DNA of 6,393 bases from Conexibacter sp. Lineage in GTDB: Bacteria > Actinomycetota > Thermoleophilia > Solirubrobacterales > Solirubrobacteraceae. Positions 1 to 4,705 of this stretch are shown here, in pieces; within the stretch, counting starts at the first letter, position 1; every line of letters begins with the position of its first letter. A program made the position numbers and the translations under genes. The stretch is from positions 1 through 6,393 of the forward strand of contig JAOPZD010000649.1 in NCBI GenBank assembly GCA_025964295.1, given 5' to 3'. The notes under the pieces are model-generated. The model saw only the letters and a list, made by a program, of their open reading frames with translations, was not told where the DNA came from and made no database searches.

Positions 1-4
1 TCGC

Positions 5-475
5 CTAGGCCGCGGCGAACAGCGGGTGCTCGGGCGTGCGGATGACGTCGACCTCCTCGGGCGCGATCTCACGCCCGCGGTCGTCGATGAAGCCGACGTG
101 CACCGGGCGCCTGCTGCCCTTGGCCTGGCGCACGATCGTCGGCCCGTCGTCGCGGGGGAGGTAGGTGTCGCCCCACAGCTGCAGCGCGCCCAGGACGACG
201 TGCAGCTCGCGGCCGGCCGGCGTCAGCCGGTAGGCCTCGCGCACCCGGCTGCCCGGATCGCGGTAGGGCTCGCGGGTCATGACGCCGTAGTCGACGAGCG
301 TGGCCAGGCGGTCCGAGAGCACGTCGGAGGCGATGCCGAGCGCTTCGCGGAACTCCGCGAAGCGCGTCGTGCCGTCGATCGCCTCGCGGAGGATCAGGAA
401 CGTCCAGCGCTCGCCGAGCACGCCGAGGCTCCGCGCGATCGAGCAGGGCGCCGTTGGCAGCTTGTCCTTGGGCAT
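5..475 (-). CDS. HxlR-family winged-helix transcriptional regulator (copy 1)
   Basis: A 156-aa DNA-binding regulator, expected to act as a cytoplasmic dimer. The HxlR signature is clear: a lone cysteine (C11) followed by SLGVLGERWTFLILRE (16-31), a recognition-helix region around residues 43-62 (REALGIASDVLSDRLATL), the wing with a PYRDPGSRVRE stretch (70-80), then YRLTPAGREL (82-91) and a GALQLWGDTY helix (96-105). A conserved N-terminal cysteine is typical of the family, and in some members (for example B. subtilis HypR) it senses oxidants or electrophiles. That role here is inference. The C-terminal tail (about 112-156) is longer than in minimal HxlR proteins and matches the tail of the divergent paralogue at 517-987. 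The ATG at 475 is chosen because the conserved Cys follows closely and a -10-like TACACT lies six bases upstream. That arrangement suggests a leaderless mRNA and would explain why no Shine-Dalgarno is visible. Target genes are unknown. Confidence 0.93.
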   Translation of the reverse strand: MPKDKLPTAPCSIARSLGVLGERWTFLILREAIDGTTRFAEFREALGIASDVLSDRLATLVDYGVMTREPYRDPGSRVREAYRLTPAGRELHVVLGALQLWGDTYLPRDDGPTIVRQAKGSRRPVHVGFIDDRGREIAPEEVDVIRTPEHPLFAAA

Positions 476-495
476 GCTGGAAGTGTAGTGCCAAC
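453..495. repeat. Inverted repeat flanking the copy-1 HxlR start
   Basis: GTTGGCA at 453-459 is the exact reverse complement of TGCCAAC at 489-495. The dyad is centred on the copy-1 start codon. The half-sites are 36 bp apart centre to centre, a little over three helical turns, so two HxlR dimers or a looped pair could bind on nearly the same face. The right arm abuts the -10-like element and the left arm lies inside the coding region. Seven matching bases in GC-rich DNA can arise by chance, so a role as an autoregulatory operator is only a suggestion. Confidence 0.3.
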
Positions 496-516
496 CCAGA
501 CGGGAGACCGCTGAGG
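476..516. promoter_or_regulatory. Divergent HxlR promoter region
   Basis: The 41-bp gap separates two divergent start codons and must hold, or overlap, both promoters. On the minus strand TACACT (plus 482-487) fits the TANNNT -10 pattern and ends six bases before the ATG at 475. This is the spacing of leaderless actinobacterial transcripts, although no good -35 is visible. On the plus strand GGGAG (502-506) and GAGG (513-516) are candidate ribosome-binding sequences for the start at 517. A weak plus-strand pair, TTGTCC (462-467) and TAGTGC (486-491), spaced 18 bp, would place that promoter partly inside copy 1. Such overlap would make the two genes mutually sensitive to binding in this gap. 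Confidence 0.45.
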
Positions 517-987
517 ATGACCACGCCGTCGAGGATCCCCGACACGAGCTGCGCCATCACGCGCAGCCTGGGCGTGCTCGGGCAGCGCTGGACGTTCCTG
601 ATCCTGCGCGAGGCGCTGGCCGGCACAACGCGGTTCACCCGCTTTCGCGACGAGCTGGCGATCCCCGCCGACGTGCTCGCCGAGCGCCTCGCGACGCTCG
701 TCGAGCACGGGGTCCTGACCAAGCGCCCGTACCGCGAGCCCGGCCACCGCGTGCGCCACGAGTACCACCTGACGCCCGCGGGCCGCGACCTGGAGGTGAT
801 GGTCAGGGGGCTCCAGCAATGGGGCGATCGGCACCTTCCGTGGCCGGGCGGGCCGACCGTCGAGTGCCGCCGCCGCGACACCGGCGAGCCCGTCCACGTC
901 GGCTTCGTCGACGCCGGCGGGCGCGAGGTGGCCCGCGCCGATCTCGACCTGGTGTCGCACGCGATGACGTTCCCGCGGCCGCCTTGA
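517..987 (+). CDS. HxlR-family winged-helix transcriptional regulator (copy 2)
   Basis: A second 156-aa HxlR regulator, by eye about two-thirds identical to copy 1 over the DNA-binding domain and equal to it in length. Shared landmarks are C12, RSLGVLGQRWTFLILRE (16-32), DVLAERLATLVEHGVLT (52-68), PYREPGHRVRHEYHLTPAGRDL (71-92) and the LQQWGD helix (99-104). The tail HVGFVDAGGREVARADLDLV (127-146) parallels HVGFIDDRGREIAPEEVDVI in copy 1, so the pair arose by duplication. The reading frame is open from an upstream ATG at 454, but the ATG at 517 is preferred: it aligns with copy 1, follows GGGAG/GAGG, and avoids overlap with copy 1. The gene converges on the SDR gene ending at 1092. HxlR genes are often adjacent to the oxidoreductase genes they control, and a possible relic of a co-directional SDR gene lies 60 bp downstream. 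The effector is unknown. Confidence 0.93.
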   Translation: MTTPSRIPDTSCAITRSLGVLGQRWTFLILREALAGTTRFTRFRDELAIPADVLAERLATLVEHGVLTKRPYREPGHRVRHEYHLTPAGRDLEVMVRGLQQWGDRHLPWPGGPTVECRRRDTGEPVHVGFVDAGGREVARADLDLVSHAMTFPRPP

Positions 988-998
988 CGTCCGTCGTT

Positions 999-1008
999 CT
1001 GGATCCAG
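999..1008. repeat. 10-bp perfect palindrome in the convergent gap
   Basis: CTGGATCCAG, a perfect dyad, lies 12 bp after the copy-2 HxlR stop. It has no loop and no T-run, so it is a poor intrinsic terminator. A second weak dyad, CTGG-CGG-CCAG (1073-1083), lies just before the SDR stop. The 104-bp gap between the two convergent genes has no convincing terminator, though high-GC actinobacterial terminators often lack a U-tract. Confidence 0.3.
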
Positions 1009-1047
1009 GATCACGACCCAGCCGCGACGCTCATCACACCCCCAGCC

Positions 1048-1095
1048 CTGACCGGCCAGGCCGTCGTCGTCGCTGGCGGCCAGAGCGCCTGCTAG
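1048..1095 (+). pseudogene. Possible remnant of an SDR N-terminus
   Basis: Read on the plus strand, these bases encode LTGQAVVVAGGQSAC and then TAG. This resembles the start of the Rossmann fold in the intact SDR gene on the opposite strand (LPGQTVVILGGSAGIG, its residues 13-28). The nucleotides match well too, including GGCCAG, GTCGTC and GGCGGC in register. It has no start codon of its own and stops where the helix after the glycine loop should begin. It directly follows a co-directional HxlR gene, as an HxlR-SDR pair would. The interpretation is a decayed second SDR copy truncated against the 3' end of the intact one. With only 15 codons, chance similarity in GC-rich DNA cannot be excluded. 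Confidence 0.3.
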
Positions 1096-1838
1096 AGGAG
1101 CTGCTGGCCGCCGTCGATGTCGTAGACGGAGCCGGTGATCGCGGTGTTGGCCATGAGGTGGACGGCCAGCGCCGCGACGTCGGACGCCTGGACCACGCGG
1201 TGGATCGGCAGCTCGCGGCGCAGCTGCTCGCGGCGCTGGTCGAGGTCGTCGCCGAGCAGGCGCGCCGACAGCGGCGTGTCGACGAAGCCCGCGGCGATCG
1301 TGCTGATCCGGGCGGGCGCGATCTCCAGCGCGAGGTTCGCCGTCGCGGCGGTGATCGCCCCGACCGTGGCGCCGATGACGGTCAGCCCGATCCCGGGATG
1401 CCGCGCGCCGGTGCCGCTCATGAAGAGCAGCGTCCCGCCGGGGCGCAGCTTGGGGGCGGCGAGGCGGGCGAGGTCGACCATCAGCGCGAGCGGCCGGCTG
1501 AACGCGGCGCGCGCCTCCTCGAGGTCGATGTCGGCCAGCGGCGCGTAGTACGGGCCGCCCGCGCTGACGAAGACGTGGTCGAGCGGCTCGTCGATGGTGG
1601 CCAGGAACGCGGCCAGCGCGGCGTGGTCGGTCGCGTCGAAGGCCGCGCTGCGCCGGGCGCCCACCTGTGCCGCGGCGGCGTCCAGCCGCGCCTGGTCGCG
1701 GCCGGTCAGGATGACCTCGGCGCCGTGCGCGCGGGCCAGCTCGGCGACGGCCAGCCCGATCCCGGCGCTGCCGCCGAGGATGACGACCGTCTGGCCCGGG
1801 AGCTGCGCGGGGACGGTGGGACGCTCGTGCTCGGCCAT
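1092..1838 (-). CDS. SDR-family (Rossmann fold) protein lacking the YxxxK catalytic pair
   Basis: A 248-aa protein of classical short-chain dehydrogenase/reductase length, cytoplasmic. The nucleotide-binding loop is GGSAGIG (22-28), followed by an LTGRD turn (44-48) typical of NADP(H)-preferring SDRs. The NAG-type element is SAGG (92-95) and the usual active-site serine region is FMSGT (139-143). The end is canonical: GFVDTP (184-189) and the C-terminal GSVYDIDGGQ (236-245). Aligning back from LALEIAP (169-175), the positions normally held by Tyr and Lys of YxxxK are I155 and V159 (IGATV). SDR-like proteins without this motif do exist as a subfamily, so this is probably not a sequence error. 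Classical oxidoreductase chemistry is doubtful, and a binding or regulatory role is possible. It is the last gene of the minus-strand operon. Its ATG lies 9 bp after the PRC gene's stop, with GGGAG (1851-1855) at the end of that gene serving as ribosome-binding site. Substrate unknown. Confidence 0.9.
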   Translation of the reverse strand: MAEHERPTVPAQLPGQTVVILGGSAGIGLAVAELARAHGAEVILTGRDQARLDAAAAQVGARRSAAFDATDHAALAAFLATIDEPLDHVFVSAGGPYYAPLADIDLEEARAAFSRPLALMVDLARLAAPKLRPGGTLLFMSGTGARHPGIGLTVIGATVGAITAATANLALEIAPARISTIAAGFVDTPLSARLLGDDLDQRREQLRRELPIHRVVQASDVAALAVHLMANTAITGSVYDIDGGQQLL

Positions 1839-1847
1839 GGGCAGACG

Positions 1848-2432
1848 CTACTCCCGGTCCTCGCGATCGTCGACGTCCTCCACGTGCTCGATGGCGCCCT
1901 CGGGCGGCGGGTCGGTCTCCAGCCGGATCTCCTCGCGGCGGACGGGCACCGTCTGGGTGACGTGGTCCGTGACCAGGACCTTGCGCAGCCGGACGCGCTC
2001 GGCGGGCTGCATCGGGGTCGTGCCGGTGACGACCTCCTCCTCGGAGCGGACCATCTCGACGTGGTCGGCGTCCGCGTCGGTGTCGGTGCCCGCGCCGGCG
2101 TCGGCGTCGGCCTCCCGCGCGGTGCCGTAGTGGCGGGCGAGGCGCTCCTGCTCGGCGTCGTCGAGGCTGGCGTCGGGGTCGATCTTGGGCGCGTCGCGGA
2201 CGAGCTCGGCGTCATAGGGGACGACGAGGTCGCCCTCGCGCTCGACGACGCGCGCGAGCGGGATGATCGACTCGTGGCGGCCGAAGAGCCCGGTGCGCAC
2301 GCCGGCGTAGGCGGCCCGGTCGGTGGCGTCGTCGAGGTAGAGGTCGCCGAGCTTGCCGATGGTCTCGCCCTTGCGGTCCAGGACGGTCCGGCCGCGCCAG
2401 CCCAGCAGCGTCTCGAGGTCGTGGTCGGGCAT
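1848..2432 (-). CDS. PRC-barrel protein with a truncated DUF2382 (YsnF-like) domain
   Basis: A 194-aa acidic, soluble protein with no signal peptide. Residues 1-83 form a PRC-barrel: GWRGRTVLDRKGETIGKLGD (11-30), LYLDD (31-35), a VRTGLFG turn (45-51) and IIPLARV (56-62). An Asp/Ala/Gly/Thr-rich linker (107-123) follows. DUF2382 then begins with MVRSEEEVVTGTT (127-139) and VRLRKVLVTDHVTQTVPVRREEIRLE (147-172). The usual second half is missing and is replaced by a short acidic tail ending in DREDRE. The paralogue at 4706-5476 carries the whole domain. PRC/DUF2382 proteins such as B. subtilis YsnF are general-stress proteins of unknown biochemical role. The start is the ATG at 2432, one base after the TGA of the upstream membrane-protein gene, so the two are probably translationally coupled. 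The frame stays open further upstream, but that part is a shadow of the neighbouring gene. Confidence 0.9.
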   Translation of the reverse strand: MPDHDLETLLGWRGRTVLDRKGETIGKLGDLYLDDATDRAAYAGVRTGLFGRHESIIPLARVVEREGDLVVPYDAELVRDAPKIDPDASLDDAEQERLARHYGTAREADADAGAGTDTDADADHVEMVRSEEEVVTGTTPMQPAERVRLRKVLVTDHVTQTVPVRREEIRLETDPPPEGAIEHVEDVDDREDRE

Positions 2433-2433
2433 G

Positions 2434-2784
2434 TCAGCGGTCCGGGTCGACGCGCTCGGCGCGCGCCTCGTGGGTGGTGGCCTGGCGGGCCGCGTCCTCG
2501 GCCGCGTCGCGGTGGGCCTCGGCCTCCTTCTCGGCGCGGCGTGCGCGCTGGAGGTGGTCGTCGGCCTGCTCGCGCTCGCCGGCGGCGAGCTGCTCGGCGC
2601 GGCGGGCGAGATCCTGCTCGCTGTCGGAGACGTCGGTGAGGCGCCCGGCCTCCGAGACGCGCGCGCGGGCCTCGACACGGCGCTGCGCGCGGCGGTGCTC
2701 GAGGCGGCCGCGCAGCGCGACCGCGGCCAGCGCGAGCGCCGCGATGACCACGATGGCCAGGATGATCCAAACGATGGTGCTCAT
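2434..2784 (-). CDS. Small membrane-anchored coiled-coil protein
   Basis: A 116-aa protein. Residues 4-25 (IVWIILAIVVIAALALAAVA) form one hydrophobic helix with no cleavage site. An Arg-rich stretch follows (RGRLEHRRAQRRVEARAR, 25-42), which by the positive-inside rule keeps the C-terminus in the cytoplasm. Residues 54-110 are almost entirely Ala, Glu, Arg, Gln and Asp in heptad-like order, predicting a long coiled coil, and the end is RVDPDR. I recognise the general type: small actinobacterial membrane proteins with an N-terminal anchor, charged coiled coil and DPD-like ending, found beside PRC-barrel genes. No function is established to my knowledge. The start at 2784 has GAGGA (2792-2796) seven bases upstream. 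It lies 36 bp after the phosphatase stop and 1 bp before the PRC gene, so it is an operon member. It may tether the PRC protein to the membrane, which is inference. Confidence 0.85.
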   Translation of the reverse strand: MSTIVWIILAIVVIAALALAAVALRGRLEHRRAQRRVEARARVSEAGRLTDVSDSEQDLARRAEQLAAGEREQADDHLQRARRAEKEAEAHRDAAEDAARQATTHEARAERVDPDR

Positions 2785-2820
2785 GTCATGGTCCTCGATC
2801 GGTTCGGTGGGGCATGTCGC

Positions 2821-4275
2821 CTACTGCTCGTTCTCGGCTTCGGAGATCGCCGGGTTGGGGACGAGCACGATCAGCGTCGCGTCATCGGAGAGGGGGTCCT
2901 TGCCGGCTTCGCGGACGGCGTCCTCGATCGCGCGCACGGTGCCGGCGGCCGAGGCCAGCGGCGCCTTGGCGACCGCCTCGCGGACGCCGTCGAGGCCGAG
3001 CGTGCCGCCGTCGAGCGTCGCCCGGTCCAGGATGCCGTCGGAGAGCAGCAGCAGCCGGTCGCCGTCGACGAGGCGGTGCTGCTGGACGACCGGCGTCGTC
3101 GTCATGCCGCGGCGCCCGAGGGGCGGGAGGACGCCGTCGCCCAGCACGGTGAGCGCGCCGTCGGCGCCGACGGCGATCGGGGCGTGCTCGCCGCAGGTCA
3201 CCCAGCGGATCGTGGACGTCGGTCCGCTCCAGGCGGCGATCGTCACGTGCGCCTCCGCCCTGCCGTCGGAGACCTCGCGCAGCACCTCGTGCTTGGACCG
3301 GACGATAGCCCCCGGGTGGGCCGCGCGGCGGCGCGCGGCGCGGAAGGCGCCGAGCAGGACGGCGCCCAGCCCGGCGGCGCGCGCTCCCTCGCCCTCGGTG
3401 TCGGCGATCCCGATCCAGGCGCAGTCGTGGTTCTCGGCGTAGTCGAACCAGTCGCCGCCGATGTCGTAGCCGGGCAGGACGTTGCCGGCGATCAGGGCGC
3501 CGCCGATGCGCAGGATGCGCGGCGGCAGCAGGTTCTGCTGGATCTCGGCGGCGGGCGTGGTCGGGCGCACGCGGCGGACGCTGTCGATGGCGTCGGTGTA
3601 CTCATCGGCCAGCGCGATCGCGGCGGCGGCCTCGGCCGCGAGGTCGCGCAGCGCGTCGTCGGTGGCGCCGAACGCCACCAGGACGCCGGTGACGCGGCCG
3701 CGCAGGTACATCGGCGCGACGACGGTGCCGGGCAGGACCTCCTCGATCGCGGCGCGCAGCGCGGCGACGCCTTCGCGCGGGATCTCGGGGCCGACGGCGA
3801 TCGGGACGGCGAGGCGCGAGGGGAAGCCGCCGCCGCCGGCCATGCGCTGCAGCGTCGTGCCGTCGAGGTCGCAGAGGTAGATCGCCGCGCCGGTGACGCC
3901 GGCCAGCCGCTGGGCCTCGGCGACGATCTGGTCGCCGAGCTGGAACGGCGGGACCTTGTTGAGGACGTCGGTGACCGAGAGCGGGGTGGGGGTGGTGTGC
4001 GCCAGCTCCCCGGCCGGCCGGACGAACTCCAGCTCGTTGGCCTCCGCGTCGTCGCGCTCCTGGCGCCGGACGGCCTCGACGAGCTCCTCGCGCGTGGCGA
4101 AGTGGCGGTAGGCCGTTCCGCGCCCGAGCCCGGCGGCCTTGGCGATCGTCGCCATCCCGGCGTGGGCGTCCTCGGCGAGCAGGTGCCGCGCGGCCTCCAG
4201 CAGCTTGGTGCGGTTCAGCGCGGCGTCGCTGCGGCGCCGCCGGCGCCGGCCCGCCGGGTTCACGTCAGTGGCCAT
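2821..4275 (-). CDS. TetR-type HTH, GAF-like, SpoIIE/PP2C phosphatase fusion
   Basis: A 484-aa cytoplasmic protein with three parts. Residues 10-15 are six arginines, followed by a TetR_N-type DNA-binding domain (about 20-70) with the HTH at MATIAKAAGLGRGTAYRHF (41-59) and the typical ATREELVEAV helix. In place of a TetR ligand domain, residues about 107-235 look like a GAF sensor (DQIVAEAQRLAGVTGAAIYL, later GTVVAPMYLRGRVTGVLVAF). Residues about 245-473 are a SpoIIE/RsbU-type PPM Ser/Thr phosphatase: NLLPPRI (248-254), GGDWFD (273-278), IADTEGEG (290-297), GDRLLLLSDGILD (405-417) and SDDATLIVLV (463-472). The metal-binding aspartates are present. Such phosphatases normally dephosphorylate an anti-anti-sigma factor to free a stress sigma factor, but no such partner lies in the window. 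The ATG at 4275 is chosen because it precedes the Arg/HTH region. An upstream in-frame ATG at 4425 would sit in the promoter region. It is the first gene of the four-gene operon. The HTH may bind the divergent region upstream. Confidence 0.92.
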   Translation of the reverse strand: MATDVNPAGRRRRRRSDAALNRTKLLEAARHLLAEDAHAGMATIAKAAGLGRGTAYRHFATREELVEAVRRQERDDAEANELEFVRPAGELAHTTPTPLSVTDVLNKVPPFQLGDQIVAEAQRLAGVTGAAIYLCDLDGTTLQRMAGGGGFPSRLAVPIAVGPEIPREGVAALRAAIEEVLPGTVVAPMYLRGRVTGVLVAFGATDDALRDLAAEAAAAIALADEYTDAIDSVRRVRPTTPAAEIQQNLLPPRILRIGGALIAGNVLPGYDIGGDWFDYAENHDCAWIGIADTEGEGARAAGLGAVLLGAFRAARRRAAHPGAIVRSKHEVLREVSDGRAEAHVTIAAWSGPTSTIRWVTCGEHAPIAVGADGALTVLGDGVLPPLGRRGMTTTPVVQQHRLVDGDRLLLLSDGILDRATLDGGTLGLDGVREAVAKAPLASAAGTVRAIEDAVREAGKDPLSDDATLIVLVPNPAISEAENEQ

Positions 4276-4335
4276 CGGGTCCCGCCAACCATCCCAACCA
4301 GCACAAGGCGTCTCGCTTCCGGGGTGTCCCGTCGT

Positions 4336-4357
4336 GCCCCGCTCCTGACGCGGGGGC
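4336..4357. other. Hairpin in the predicted phosphatase 5' leader
   Basis: CCCCGC (4337-4342) pairs with GCGGGG (4350-4355) around a 7-base loop, and one further G-C pair forms across a bulge (4336 with 4357). If transcription starts near 4381 on the minus strand, this stem lies in the leader of the phosphatase mRNA, about 60-80 bases before the start codon. Just beyond it is a looser TTCGC/GCGAA repeat (4361-4365, 4384-4388). It might affect translation or mRNA stability; no riboswitch family is recognised. Confidence 0.35.
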
Positions 4358-4387
4358 CTGTTCGCGGGCTGCCCGTTCGCAGGGCGA

Positions 4388-4416
4388 ATCATCTGCCGAT
4401 CGTCGAAGTGCGACAA
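4388..4416 (-). promoter_or_regulatory. Candidate housekeeping-type promoter for the phosphatase operon
   Basis: On the minus strand TTGTCG (plus 4411-4416) and GATGAT (plus 4388-4393) are separated by exactly 17 bp. Each matches four of six positions of the sigma-70 consensus. Transcription would start near 4381, giving a leader of about 105 bases before the ATG at 4275. The direct repeat of GACAAC (4412-4426) overlaps the -35, where a regulator could act. This is visual matching only. Confidence 0.4.
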
Positions 4417-4470
4417 CTCGGACAACGGCGAGACCGCCTACGCGCCAGCTTCGATCAAGCTTCCTGACCA

Positions 4471-4497
4471 CGAAGCGAGACACCGTGATCCGCTTCG
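4471..4497. promoter_or_regulatory. 27-bp operator-like interrupted palindrome
   Basis: Outer arms CGAAGCG (4471-4477) and CGCTTCG (4491-4497) are perfect reverse complements. Between them, exactly at the centre, CACCGTG (4481-4487) is itself a CAC/GTG dyad around one base. Two nested dyads share one axis at 4484, which chance would seldom produce. The overall size is in the range of operators bound by TetR-type dimers. It lies upstream of both divergent transcripts, about 55 bp behind the predicted minus-strand -35. The obvious candidate ligand is the TetR-type domain of the adjacent phosphatase fusion, as an autoregulatory site. An additional GCTTCG (4448-4453) nearby could be an extra half-site. 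Confidence 0.4.
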
Positions 4498-4539
4498 GCC
4501 GCGGAGCCCATCGTCCACGTTGCGGTGCATCGTGGCGGC

Positions 4540-4563
4540 GCCCGGATCCGCTCCCGTCCGGGC
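4540..4563. repeat. Inverted repeat in the divergent region
   Basis: GCCCGGA (4540-4546) and TCCGGGC (4557-4563) are exact reverse complements separated by 10 bases. It could be a hairpin in a long YsnF leader or a second operator. No T-run follows, so termination is unlikely. Confidence 0.35.
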
Positions 4564-4694
4564 TCGGCGACGACGGTGCCGGGGCGACCGCCGGCGCGCC
4601 GTCGGGCCCGTCCCGTCCTCGTTTGCCCGTGTCCTGCTTCGAGCACGTCGCCGCTGGGACGCCGGACAGGCTTCCTTCCGGACATCATCGAGCA

Positions 4695-4702
4695 AAGGAG
4701 GG
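4695..4702 (+). promoter_or_regulatory. Strong Shine-Dalgarno of the YsnF-like gene
   Basis: AAAGGAGG is close to a perfect anti-SD complement, and its GGAGG core ends four bases before the ATG at 4706. It fixes this start over the open frame that continues upstream to 4520. It is much stronger than any other ribosome-binding site in the window, which suggests a highly translated protein. Confidence 0.85.
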
Positions 4703-4705
4703 CCC

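Larger units (their letters stand above)
4276..4705. other. Divergent intergenic control region
   Basis: This 430-bp gap separates the phosphatase operon (leftward) from the YsnF-like gene (rightward). Open frames across it are compositional shadows with no family resemblance, and I see no small RNA gene or coding domain. It is unusually rich in short repeats. CCAACCA occurs twice at a 9-bp step (4285-4291, 4294-4300), just upstream of the phosphatase start. GACAAC occurs twice at the same step (4412-4417, 4421-4426), over the predicted minus-strand -35. CCGGA/TCCGG (4662-4666, 4677-4681) forms a small dyad near the YsnF ribosome-binding site. The larger elements have their own entries. The length, well above that of the other gaps here, suggests a regulated bidirectional promoter. 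Confidence 0.7.

Noticed and set aside
2060..2115. Short repetitive GTCGGC-type tract suggesting a microsatellite
   Set aside because: It encodes the Asp/Ala/Thr-rich linker of the PRC protein in frame; the repetition follows from codon bias and low-complexity protein sequence.
819..2639. 606-codon open frame on the plus strand across the SDR and PRC genes
   Set aside because: It is antisense to genes with clear families; its product is Arg/Gly/Ala/Asp-rich with no domain, as expected of a GC-rich shadow frame.
2353..4467. 704-codon plus-strand open frame opposite the phosphatase operon
   Set aside because: It lies antisense to the phosphatase, whose catalytic motifs are unmistakable, and shows only low-complexity shadow composition.
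4265..4483. 72-codon minus-strand open frame in the divergent intergenic region
   Set aside because: No ribosome-binding site, no recognisable motif, and it overlaps the phosphatase start and the predicted promoter.
4621..4646. GTTT (4621-4624) with GAGCAC (4641-4646) as a stress promoter for the YsnF-like gene
   Set aside because: Spacing (16 bp) is acceptable but the -10 matches GGGTAC at only four of six positions; too weak to list, though a promoter must lie in this region.
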